This document shows positions 1 to 11,490 of a stretch of 64,000 bases of DNA, piece after piece (the first letter of the stretch is position 1; every line of letters begins with the position of its first letter). The notes under the pieces were generated by a model. The model was not told the origin of the DNA, searched no databases, and was given only the letters and a program-made list of their open reading frames with translations. Source of the stretch: Andrena cerasifolii (lineage: Eukaryota > Arthropoda > Insecta > Hymenoptera > Andrenidae). Position numbers and translations under genes: made by a program. The stretch covers positions 22,907,001-22,971,000 of the forward strand of contig NC_135119.1 of assembly GCF_050908995.1 (NCBI RefSeq). Reading direction: 5' to 3'.

Positions 1-2240
1 GAAACGACGTTCGCGGCGGCGACGTTGAAAGGGGAGAAAGAAAGCAGACGGGTGAAAAAGAGAAAGGGGCAGAAAAATAGGAGGAAAAGCGAGAAACGTT
101 CGCCTCGACGTGGCCGTTAAAGAGCGTCGGCGGTGGAAGGGTGTGGACGATAGAAAGCAACGAAGGAAAAGGAGACGGACCAGAGGGTGGTTCGCGCGAG
201 CCTGGACCACTGGGAAAAAGAGGATGGTGGGAACGGAGGACGGGTGGCATCTAAATGGAGATGTCTTGTATGCAGAGCTGCTCCGTCAGAACGACAGCAA
301 CTGGAAAGCCGTGTCTGCTTCCAGGACTAAAAGACAAAAGTTGCTAAAAGGGAAATATATCAGAAGCCTCCTTCTCGTCGCCCAACCCCGCCCGTCCTTG
401 CCTTTATCCTTCGACACGTTTCTCGATCGGACTCACGATCTCTATTTTTTGCTCCGCTCGTACATACGCTGCACCTTATCCCACACGCAGAAACGTCCCT
501 ACACTGTCTACGGTTCCTCCTCCCTTTCGTCTCTGCCCTCGATGCACCGCCTTTTCGATCATCCACTCGCCTCTCCGTCTCGCAGCCCCAGCGCCGCGAG
601 CAACCTCCTTTGCGTTGCATTTTTACACGACGATCCTCGAAACGTCGAGATGATGGGAAATTGGGATCGGATGCGTCGTTGTCGGTGTACCAGAAACGTC
701 CTCCTCGAGGGAAACTTTCCAGCCGTTGCTGAGAGTTCGCGTTTCGGGAAGCTGTAAGCTAAGACCCCCGCCGCGCCCGTCGTCGCTTGTCGACCTTCGA
801 TTCCGCTCCGAGTGACAGCGGCGTGTGCACCTCGAGCGTCGCGCCGTCACGCCATCCAGTTTGCATGTAGCCGGGGAATCCTCCCTCTTGGAGAGGCAGT
901 CGAGAAACACGGAATTTCTGGGAATATTGTTTCGGATATTTCTTTGTTTGAGCAACTCACGGGTTGGCGACGCTACGTGAATAGAAATTCTCGTCGCGGG
1001 AGCAGGCTGCAGGGAAATAGAGCTCGAGGGTGGGAACGGCGGGGAGAGAAGAGATCAACAATTGTCGCGCTGGATCATTGCTCTGTCGAACGGCGAGAAA
1101 TTAAATTCAGCTCGGCAAACAGACACGGGGAAAGATCGATTGAATCGGATGGAGAGGCTGAGCCCCCTCCCCTATCCACTCGCTGGAGTTCTTTTGGGAA
1201 TAGTGGCGAAAACGCGGGCAACTGTTTGTCTTCTTAAGAAATTGCCTTGTTTCCACGACTGATTGCCGGGCATTCGTTTAAAATGAAACACTCCTCTGAT
1301 TTTTATCGATCGCCGGTCTCCAGGGAGAGCCCGCGAAACGGGGCCAGGAAATCAAAGTGTATTGACCCGCGAGCGCCGGGCGAATCGCGTGGATTTACTT
1401 CCAGTTATCGAAACACTGCTATCCGAGATGATCACAGGGATCGTTAACTACTGAATTCTTTTATTCTACGATCATACATACTAGCGAACATTTTCAACGA
1501 AAGGTACAAGATACTATTTACCTATTTGGAATTTGAGGCGATGAAAAAGTTAAAAATAAAAGTAGGGTAGAAGAATCGATGTGGCAGCGCAATCTCAATG
1601 AAGATTTCAATTTTATCGCGTTTCGTGTGCTATCTATAGACTCGTTCCTCAGAGACCGGGTTACATAATACGAGTACAATCATCGATAGCAGTGATTTTA
1701 AAAGGACACGTCCTAAATTCGCGTAGTAGTCGCTGAGAGTAGCATGGAGTTTCTTGTCCAAGCAGATATTACAGGGGAGAATCAAGCCAGTGAAAATAAT
1801 CGACGATGTCAGCGGCGGCCGCCTCTTAAAATATTCAGCCGCGTAGTTACGGAAACGTGTAAAGCTTCTTGCCTTCCCGGCTAGACCTACGGCTACGGGA
1901 CCTTTAACTATTGTGCTTTATCTTCGGATAGTAGCTACCGTACGCCCATCCAACTCTCTCTATTGATTACCAAGTGGTAACAAATACCGTAACAGCCCAT
2001 CGACCGATCACTGTGGCGCCCTGTTGTTCGCTGTTGCACTTTTCATGATCGAAACAGGGAGGTCTATTGTGGCGCTTCGGTGTCTCGGGATGGGTGTAGT
2101 ATAGCTCACATTTTCTCGTGCAATTGCACAATTGCGCAATACAAGAGCATAACACATTCTACTTACGTGACTTCCTAATGTATCTTATCACGATACTGTC
2201 TCATCTAATTTCTTTCGCCCTCGTAAATTTCCTACTTTCT
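1..2240. other. No gene or repeat recognised
   Basis: The first 250 bases are purine-rich (GA/AGG runs), then mixed GC-rich sequence to about 1440 and more AT-rich to 2240. Open frames here have no recognisable domain, many overlap on opposite strands, and none has clear splice sites of its own. The left part could be the 5' flank of a neighbouring gene outside the window; that is speculation. Confidence 0.5.
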
Positions 2241-2943
2241 TTAAGGGGTTAGCTACCTTCAGGAGGTAGAAAAAGAATCAATTCTTTGGCAATTTATTTC
2301 AGAATGTACATGCATATATTTATGCAATGGTTTTTGTATTCAGATGAGGGATACTTTAACAGGTTATTATATTATGTCTTGGTATAAAAAAATATTGAGT
2401 TATTGGAAAATTACAACTGATTTACCGGAAGCTGTTTTTACACCGGTGACCACGATTACTCCAAAACCGCTTCACCGATCTTTCTGAAATTTTTTAGGTT
2501 TCTTCTAGACATTCAAATTTAGTCTTTAATCGAAGCATTTGTTTTTCCAATGCATAGTTTTTACTTTATGGATGAAAAATTAGTATTTCTAGCTAAAAAT
2601 AAGTGTTTTCATCCATAAAATAAAAACTATGCATTGGAAAAACCAATGCTTCGATTAAAGACTAGATTTGAATGTCTAGAAGAAACCTACAAAACTTCAG
2701 AAAGATTGGTGAAGCGATTTTGGAGAAATCGTGGTCACCGGTGTAAAAGCAGCTTCCGGGAAATCAGCTGTAATTTTGCAATAAGTAAATATTTTTATAC
2801 CAAAACATAATATATAATAACCTGTTAAAGTGTCCCTCATCCGAATACAAAAACCATTGCATAAATATATGCATGTACTCTCTGAAATAAATTCCCAAAG
2901 AATCGATTCTTTTTCTACCTCCTGACGGTAGCTAACCCCTTAA
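2241..2943. mobile_element. TTAA-flanked snapback (near-perfect palindrome) MITE
   Basis: Bounded by TTAA at both ends (2241-2244 and 2940-2943). The left end TTAAGGGGTTAGCTACC is mirrored by GGTAGCTAACCCCTTAA on the right. The complementarity is not limited to the tips: almost the whole left half (2241 to about 2580) pairs with the right half (about 2610 to 2943) at roughly 90% identity or better by eye, leaving only a short central loop. No coding capacity. TTAA duplication and G/C-rich tips are features of piggyBac-type elements, so this is probably a non-autonomous derivative; the superfamily assignment is inference. Confidence 0.8.
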
Positions 2944-5900
2944 TAGAATGTAAACAATTTACACGTTTTCATGTTCCGCGCATGGCGCTCCTCCACTTCC
3001 TCCCCTGTTCTGCAGCCAGCCGTATTAGAGGATGAGGTAAGAATCAAAGAACCTCTATTACACTGTTAGGTAGCGTCAGACATCTACTCAGAAGTAGGGC
3101 TCGCAGGTTCTCCTCTATATTTTCAGCCAGGAGCAAAAGTATTTCCGATTGCAGCAATTGCCGAGCAAAGCTGCGCGGCCGTGGTTCAAAGCTGCATAGC
3201 CAATCTCTGGGTAGAATTAATAGAAGCTCATTTGGGAGGTTTGCGCGGACTTGAGAGCAGGAGAGACGTTTGCTCAGTACCTCGGTTCTTCTTAAGTACG
3301 TTTCGCCCCTTCTTTGAGGCCCCATCCGCCCAACACCTCCCTCTCCTACCCCGCGAAGCAAGCGACGTTGTTTATCTTTCTGTCTCACCCTTTACTCTCC
3401 CTTAAGCTTAACAGCGAGAGGCAGAGAGACAGATAGGCGGCGGGAGCGAGAGGAAACGCTAATTGTTAGACCAGGATTCTGTACGTTCGTTTCTTGGCAA
3501 CACGCGACGTCGCTGCGGATGCCTCATTAAGTTGAGCGCTGAAGAGAATTGTGTATGTCATGGATGTCGTTAATAAGCATCGTTACGGAAGATTTGCAGC
3601 GGAAGGCCCGCTTACGCGCCACCGATTTCCGGCGTCATAATGTTCGTTCCGCGATGGCTGTAGTTCTGGCTATTCGTCGAGCGACGTTTTCGTCGCTGTT
3701 AATTGTGTGAGATACACGGCGACCCAGCTTATACTTGTTTGCTCCGTCATTTACACACAGATACACGATCTCGCAACCAAGGGAATACGTAAATGATAAT
3801 TCAACAAAATGTTTCTCTTTCTTCGACAACTTCCTCAGATTTAATGGGACGAAAAAGATAGTTGTTCAGTTTTAGTTTAGTTGTTTCACTCGGTTGTCAT
3901 CGTCTTTGTCCTTGCACCTTTCTACAGCCTTAAATTGTCTCCTGTATAACACTGTGATCATTTCGAGCTTGCAACTGAACTCCATTTACAGACGACAGAA
4001 TCGAGTTGAGGAGAATGTTGGATACGTGTTTCATAAAGGCTGGTGAGGCCTGTTTATCTCTAGATCTGGCCTGCAGATACGCTGCGAGATGCCTCTTTTC
4101 TTCGGCCACTTAGACCCCAGTTGTTACACACGACGTGCTCGCCCGGCTCATTAAAGCTGGCTGCAGCTACGTGTGTCCCTAGGAGGTACCTAGCGGTGGT
4201 CGCGTCTTCGCCCCCAGCAATCCGTTGCCGGGGGTGTGTCGTCGTCAGCATCTCCTGGCGGGGTGCCCTCCACTCTCCGAATCGCCGGCATCGCAATTTT
4301 TCGAGTAACATTGCGTGCCTAATTAAATCTGCCACTCTCGGCGGGGCGATGACCCAGAACTTGACGTAAGCCTCTTGCTATTGGGGTGCAAGCTGCAGAA
4401 TAATTTTACTGCGACGCTGGATTAAACACGGAATCTCCATTAATACCAGACTGGTGACAAATAAAAGCGAAGGCACTTTCGGGGCAAGTGGAACTCTAAG
4501 AAAAGCAAACGTCGCGAATCGGACTCGGTAAAATTCTCGTGTTCCAGAACATCCACTTGCGCGCGTGTATTAACGAAAGCAAGGAAAATATGAGTACATT
4601 CTTCCGCGGGAACGCAGCTTGCACCTGGAAGCCTTTAGTGGCAAGCTCATCTTTCCCACTCTTCCAATCTACTGCTCTGCTAGCCAGGGAAACAGGAGCC
4701 GTAGAAGTGTTTAATTCGCGCAAGGTATGGCGTTTCTTAAAATAACGTTTGCCGAAAAACCTTTGTTACAACGATTCCTGGCAATGCTGCATACGTTTTA
4801 ATTAACTCGGTCGCGTTACGGTTCAAAGGAGAAAGAAATTCCACAGTGTTGCCCGGAGTAATTATTCCCGGCGGTACTTTTATTTAGCCTGGAGGGCAGT
4901 ATTACTTTGATTAGGTAGACGGCGGAAGTATCACTTCGCGGAACACGAGGTAGAGAATTTTACATTTTTTTTTTTCACCACCATTCTTGTTCTTCGTTTC
5001 TTTATCTGTGCCGCGTTCTCTGCTCTTACCGAGAGGATTGGAGAGAAGCATGCAGAGTACACATAAATAGAGAATAAAAATAATTGATTTTCTGGGTGGT
5101 CGGGTATTGAAACGGTTTCGAGGTCACGGCCGGTAGCACCACTGACGGAAGGACGTGGATTAAGGGGCTGGCCCGTGCCGAATGGAAATTGGGAACAGGC
5201 AGGTATCGATGAATCACCTATCCACCGGTGCTGTTCCTATCGATTTATCGGGGTGGTTACGGCACTGGACTGTTGCCCAGGTGATTTGACGCGCTATTCG
5301 CCGAGGCCAGTCTTTTTTCGTACTTCGATCGAGCTTGGCAAACACGCAGGCTTTGTTCGGTCACTTCCCGTATGAGAAAAAAGTGGCGGGATCGCCACGC
5401 GGAGTTGGATCGGTTACCGAGCAGGAGATTTAGGGGCCGTTTTAAATTCCTTTGTAAACCGCCCCTTTTGCAAATTCATAGCGCAGCCCGAATCCCCGCG
5501 CAATTTCTGGCTGCCGCGCCTCGTAACCGTCGCTCCACTGTTATTTAATATTAGTGCGTGGAAACATGGCCGACGTCTGTTCCGCCGATACGCGGAGAGC
5601 AGTTAATGTTACGAATTAATATTTACGATATTGTTCCCTCATGGTAACCTATTTCGCGCGTCCAACTCGGCCGATCCCACCTAACATTTCGTACATCTGT
5701 AATTACTGGATTAAACTGGCGATACACTGACCATGTTCGAGGTAAAAAACTTACACTTTTATGTAGTATTCTACAGGCGATTCTTTTTAAAGAAACGTAC
5801 CTACGTAGTTGCGTGGAAGAATGCTTTTTCTGTGACAGAAGCTTCCATGATATTTTAAGGGAGCTGTACCTGATCTCGCATTAAATGTAGCATTTAACTA

Positions 5901-8900
5901 ATTGTAACTGATAGTGCCAGCGGTATTTCATTAGGTCTATATTAATGTAGTATCTATTTCTTGAATTTATTGCATTTATTATTATATGCTGTTTTCTGTA
6001 GGATAATTTTGTGTACGAACAATTTTCAGATTATTACATTCAATTCCAATTATCTTAACCTTCGATACAGTTCAAAGAAACTGTTGTCGCCTTTACGAAA
6101 GAGAACGGTATCGTGGAATTTTTGCGTTCACTCAGTCAACATCGACTACGCACAATCGCACCCACGTGACCGTAAAGTAGCTGTTCGCGCACAGGCCAGC
6201 CTCGTGCTTTCCTTCGCCATTCTTTCGAGTTCCTTTCTCTTCTTTCTGGCGCTAGAACGATTCATTATTGTGGCAGCATGCCCCCTTGTCAGGCACGACT
6301 GACGCCTGGTACCCTCATTCCCCCGCAATGCTTGTATTATTAACGAATTTTCTTTCGCCACTTTCACCGTCCACAACTCTCCGCTTCTTTCTCCCTCGTC
6401 TCTCGTCGTGCTTTTCCCTCGCCCTTCTTTGATTTTCGTTTGCATAGTTCCCGTGTCCCGTGTGTCATAATCCCCTACTTTGCAAGGCGAATCCGTTCTT
6501 AAATTACAAGCATTCCATCCTCCGCACGCTCGCAAGTCTTTCTTTTGAGATAATCCTCTGTCGAGCGGCGAATCCTTCCCGAGCCACGAACTGATCTCAT
6601 TTGTCACTTGATTATTTACTTCTTTCCTGCCTTTAATCTACTTGGGAGATTATCCTTCCGCTGTGGTTGCTATTATATTTAAGATGATTACCCCTAAGTA
6701 ATGAAACACGTCGGGTTTCCTTTTCACGGAAGGCTTTCAGCTTCAAAAATACTTTGTGGGGCTACGCAGAGGGCAGGAAGCTTATTAGAAGTACGCTAGA
6801 CTCCACTTTTGTGTAAAGGGCTTTCAACTTGAACCTTGAAATTAAAGCTGAACTAAAAGTAAACTGCAGACGCGACACGGAACACGGGTCAAAGTAGCGT
6901 CAAAGTGAAATTTTCGCGCGAGTCAAATGTAGCTGGAGTTTCGCCGCGTGTGGTCCGCATTCCGCGATCAAAACTATGGAAACTTTTCGTACATGGCTTC
7001 GCTGTGCCTCGCACGCCCGTTGAACACCGAAGGACCAAGTTTTTTTCTCCGATCTACGTCGCTGTAATATTTTCTCCTGACGGGGAGACTCATCAAGCAA
7101 TTTGCGCAAGTACAACGCCGGAGACAAAGTTTCCGTCGCGGATAAGGGGGCCACAGGCTGATAGCGAAGCGAATTAAAGACTTTGCGACGTGGGTTCAGG
7201 GTGGTACGATGAAAACAGGCTCCACGGGTTCTTTTGAAGGGGAAGAAGCTGCTTTGGTCGCCTGCGTCTTCGACCCTCGACGCAGAGGGGCGCAACTGGC
7301 ATCTTATGAAACAGTAACTCGATGTCGACGCAGGTTTCACCGCGGAAATCCTTGGTATCCACATGGTATCCTTGTGTCATGCGATTCTCTTCGTGGCGCG
7401 GTCGATAGAGGTGCGGGGATGCTGGGCGAGCCAAACTGCGAGCAGGAATCGTGCCAAGATTCGACGATCCTCCGCCAGCCTCGGTTTAGCTCGTCGCATG
7501 CCGCGGTGTTGTTTATTCGAATTCGAGGTAAGAACAATCCGTGGTTTCCGTGTTTGCGTTGGGAAGGCGAGAACCCTGGTCCCCGCGTCTACTGGAATGC
7601 GAGATTACGGGCCTTCGAACCGCGCAGGGAAAGTAGGTATATACATACTTGCTCAGCCTAGAAAGAACATACCCTCGGGGCAACTTCAGGCGCCTTCGCC
7701 CTGAAAATTTTATGCTGTCCCATGCTCTCCATGCTCGATTAACAACTTGCAAACTAACTTAATTTCTCCGTTTTCGCGATGGTTCCAGTGTCCGAATAAA
7801 ATCGATTTATACTACTGTTTGCACATTCGTATCGTTTCTTTTCCTTACTTAGACAGAGGAGTCGAATTCCTCTTTCATTATACCATCGATTATACAGCCT
7901 TTCAAAGCAACACTTCATTACCTGGTCATAATTCTCGCCACTTTTCAATTTAGATTAAAGAAAATCGAGAGTTCCGTGGTAATCCTTGATCTAGCGTCTG
8001 TAGAGTCCTCTCCGGCGTCTGTGTATTAAAGCTCATTGTTGCCGTGTTGCGAGGATACACCTACGTGTGCACACATGTGCAGATACGCGCATTCGTGGTG
8101 CTCGGAGCGGTACAAGCAATCGGGGCGTAAAATCGAAATGGATTCAATTTCTGTCTTGATTCGCCGACTTCATTACTCCCTTTACACGTAGGTGGCTGTA
8201 TATGTATCCGACCACTTCATGCATTTACCACCCTCTTCCCTCGCTCGCCCCTTGTCGAATGCCGGGGGGCTCGAGAACGAAGGGTTCTTCAGGCTGTATG
8301 CCCAATCGCGAGAGGGCCGCAGTTCGAACCGCTCGTCTCGACGAGTTCGACGAAGGAGTCACGGTTAAAATTGAGACAGAGGGAACAGGGCCGAACGATC
8401 GGAGGGCGTAGGAAAGAGACAGCGTTATCGGGTGCGCGGGGCGAGGGTGTGTAAGGGATGTAGGAATGCTCGGAGTCAGGGTTAGACCGAGGGAGAAGAC
8501 TTTTCGAGAGCAGTGAAATTGGATAAGAGAAAGTGAAGGGAACGGCGCGATGAACGAACGCCGAACGAGGCAGTAGAAAGGGTCTTAATGAAGTGCGACA
8601 TCCGTCTTCTTTTATGCGCCGTAAGATTCGTTGGCGAAGCGTTCTCCTTCCCGCCTTTATTTACCGTACCTTCGATCGTGCCAGGCCTCTCGATACCTCC
8701 TAATTTCCTGTCGATCACTACCTCCTAATTAAATTAATTGAGCGCGTTTCATGGATGGGATATGCCTCTTGAATGTTTGCTTGCATCGCGACAAGTAGAT
8801 AGTCGTATTGAGCTGCAGCGTAATTGAGCCAGATACACTGGCAGTAGAATGTCATTAATTAAAATGTTTATAAAATACCGGTGACCTTATTGCCTCCTTG

Positions 8901-10052
8901 CGTGTGATTGGCTCCATTCCTGACATATGTTCTACTACACGAGTCTCTCGATATCTTTGATTTTCTTTCGACATAAATATTAAACAGTAATATCGATCTT
9001 CCTATTACCATCTCGCCGCAACGGAAGCAGAGCAATTTTTGTTCCCTCGATCCGCAATTTAGCAGAGGCTCCTTTCGTTCGTTCAAAGCCTCGGAGGGAC
9101 GAGGAAATAATCCGCAGACAGGCTATTTCTGTATCGTAAATAAATGGGGATATACCGAGGAGCCGAACAATACGGAACCATGCTCCCTACGTTCCCATTC
9201 TTCTTTCTACGCACAATCGGATACCAATTACGAGTCCCGCAGTCTTTTCGCTTCGTTAAAGGGCAGCGCACGAGGCGAGTCTCTTGCTCCGACACCAGGA
9301 ACAGCTGCACGGATCTGCTATACCCGATTTTGCTCGAGTAGCTCGTGTCGCGAGAGCGGTTCTCCTACGACAGGCATCCCGGCAGAGCTAAGCGCCAAAC
9401 GTACACACCAAAGTCCCTAATTTCCAGCGGTAAACTTGTACACGGCAACAATGTGCTCTCGCTTAGTATCTGACGCCTGATACGTTTCCTCTCGCAACCC
9501 CGTTCGTCGAAGGGGGGAGGAGCGAGCTCTCGCTGATGAATTCAATTTTGTTGTCGCGTATATGCGCCGTATGGGAATGGAAATGCGGCTTAACTCGAAT
9601 TGGGCGCGTGACTTTCGTGTAACTATCTGGTCAACGGGCCTGGAGCCTGTGTCTGGGTCTCTGCTCTCAATCAAGCAAATATCTCGAAGCGAAGCCTTGC
9701 AACGCACACCGGCCCACCACGAAAAGTAACAAGGATCATTTTCCCCATCGTGCCAGCGCAACTCTCTCGACTCCTTTAATTGTCCACATCTTTTGTGACT
9801 CGGTGCGTGGAAACGACGTCCGGCCGTGTGTTTTCCCCCAACGTCAGCTCGGGCTTTTCCAATAAACGAGCAGCTTGTTTCGCTACGCTCGTGAAACGAT
9901 ATTTTTTCCGTTCCTCTTGTTTGTCCGGCTCGCCCCTGGCGCTTCCTTTCTTCTCTTTTTTTTTTTAAATAGAGACGCTGGAGGCACTTGGCCCGCTCCA
10001 GATTCACAGATTTTTATCGCTGATATAAACACAGTATTCCCCGCCGTGGTAC
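2944..10052. other. Non-coding region, nothing recognised
   Basis: Seven kilobases with only short overlapping frames on both strands and no domain, no RNA gene and no terminal-repeat element that could be defined. Short oligo-T runs occur (for example 4965-4977 and 9955-9966). Confidence 0.5.
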
Positions 10053-10054
10053 TA

Positions 10055-10774
10055 AGGTAAATGTCCTAATTAGCGATCCAGTCCCAATTATTGACAATTT
10101 ATCCTTTATATTTAAATATGAATTTGTTTCGGTTCGAAACGGGCGTTAAAAGTATCGAGTTCGACTCGTAAATATTCAAAGTATCTTGCTGATGGTTTCG
10201 CTAATGTATACCATAACATATAATTAAGTAATTAATAAATGTTTTCACGTGTGTCAGCTATAAAGCCGTGAAAAAGTAGTTTCCCTCGTTTCAAGGAAAA
10301 TATTGTGAACACCAAAAATTGAGATATCGTATTATGTTGGATATAAAAAACAGTAAGAGTTTTCCTTCTTCAGTTTTTTTCAAATACTTACCATTTTCGA
10401 GGTAATAGTCGGAAACATCAGGTATAGTCGCTTGGCCGCTGCGAGTACCTCGGTGCTGGGCGACGCAGCTTCAACTTTCGACAATTTTTACAGGGCCAAT
10501 TTTAAAATGTCCATATTATTGAAAATTTGTCCATCAAGGGAAAGGATAGAACTATATTCTCCTTTTTTTAGATTTTTAAAATCGCGCCCGATGTTAAAAA
10601 CCTGTATTTGTTTAAAATAATTGCACAAAAATGGTTAAATTTTTTTTTAAACTGAAATAATTTGTTCTTAAAACTTCAATGTCTTCTCTATAAGCACCGT
10701 AAATACTTTTAATATGTAAATATGTTAGAACGTGCGCGTAGATCTTACAGGGTCGATAATTGGGACATTTACCT
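10055..10774. mobile_element. TA-flanked DNA transposon remnant with 26-bp imperfect TIRs
   Basis: The left end AAGGTAAATGTCC followed by TAATTAGCGATCC matches the inverted right end AAGGTAAATGTCC, CAATTATCGACCC, with three or so mismatches over 26 bases. TA stands just outside both ends (10053-10054 and 10775-10776). The interior is AT-rich with no recognisable transposase. A TA target site fits the Tc1/mariner/pogo group. A sub-terminal 'ATGTCC'-like motif recurs inside near 10508. Confidence 0.6.
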
Positions 10775-10996
10775 TAATAATTTGCTTTTTTAATTGAAAT
10801 CCCCGTCCCCTTTGTCCCGCGAAGGTCAGTCGCGACGAGTTATTCTTCTTTGGTGACGGGTTCACGGTGTCACGGCATGGGCAGCAGCGTGTTTTTCCTT
10901 TCTTCCACGTTCAGTTTCTCCTTCGTCGTTGTCAACACTGTGGGATCAGGAACCCCCTTAGAATAAAAGGGAGCCCGGACTAAGAGACCAGGGAGA

Positions 10997-11071
10997 GTCG
11001 GCGTAGCCGTGGTGGCAAACGCGACTGATCAGCACGCGGGCGGCTCAGGGTTCGATCCCCGACGCCCTGAC
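10997..11071 (+). repeat. tRNA-like sequence (tRNA-derived SINE head or tRNA pseudogene)
   Basis: A B box GGTTCGATCCC at 11049-11059 and an A-box-like TAGCCGTGGTGG at 11004-11015 are spaced as in a tRNA. The unit is 75 nt, and its first seven bases (GTCGGCG) can pair with the last seven (CCCTGAC) with one mismatch and one wobble. The T-stem is broken and the anticodon arm is poor, so this is not a working tRNA gene. It may be the polymerase III head of a SINE; no second copy was found in the window. Confidence 0.45.
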
Positions 11072-11464
11072 TCCCATTTTCCATGGTTCTCGAACACGTA
11101 GGAATTACTAAATCCATTCCTACAATACTCGGGCCTTTGCATAGTTAATCTCCGGACGTAATGAATTGCGTATTCGGTTTCTCGCACGACACCGCGTCAC
11201 TTTGACCTTAGCGATCGTCAAAGCTCGTGCGTTACTTCCATTACGCCGTGAATCAAAGGCAGTCATAATTTAATGCCGCGGCGTGGCAGCAACGCGGCGC
11301 GAACGGGCTCGCATTTCCACGGAACGTTCGAAACTGTACACGTGTATCTGTCGAATGCCTTGTAGAACGAAGCACGGGCTGTTGAAGCTGTTAGCCAGAG
11401 GGCTGGTTATCCCTCGTGGGTGATCAACGGCGAATTTTGCTCGACGTTGCGGAAGAAATAACCC

Positions 11465-11490
11465 TTAAGGGGCTACATACGTTTAGCCGC
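11465..11490. repeat. Possible orphan TTAA-element end
   Basis: TTAAGGGGCTACATACG resembles the ends of the TTAA elements at 2241 (TTAAGGGGTTAGC) and 25646 (TTAAGGGGTTACGCC). No matching inverted end was found nearby, so it may be a truncated element or chance. Confidence 0.25.

Noticed and set aside
110..757. 215-codon open frame at the left edge
   Set aside because: Arg/Lys-rich start followed by low-complexity sequence, overlapped by a minus-strand frame, no domain and no splice context.
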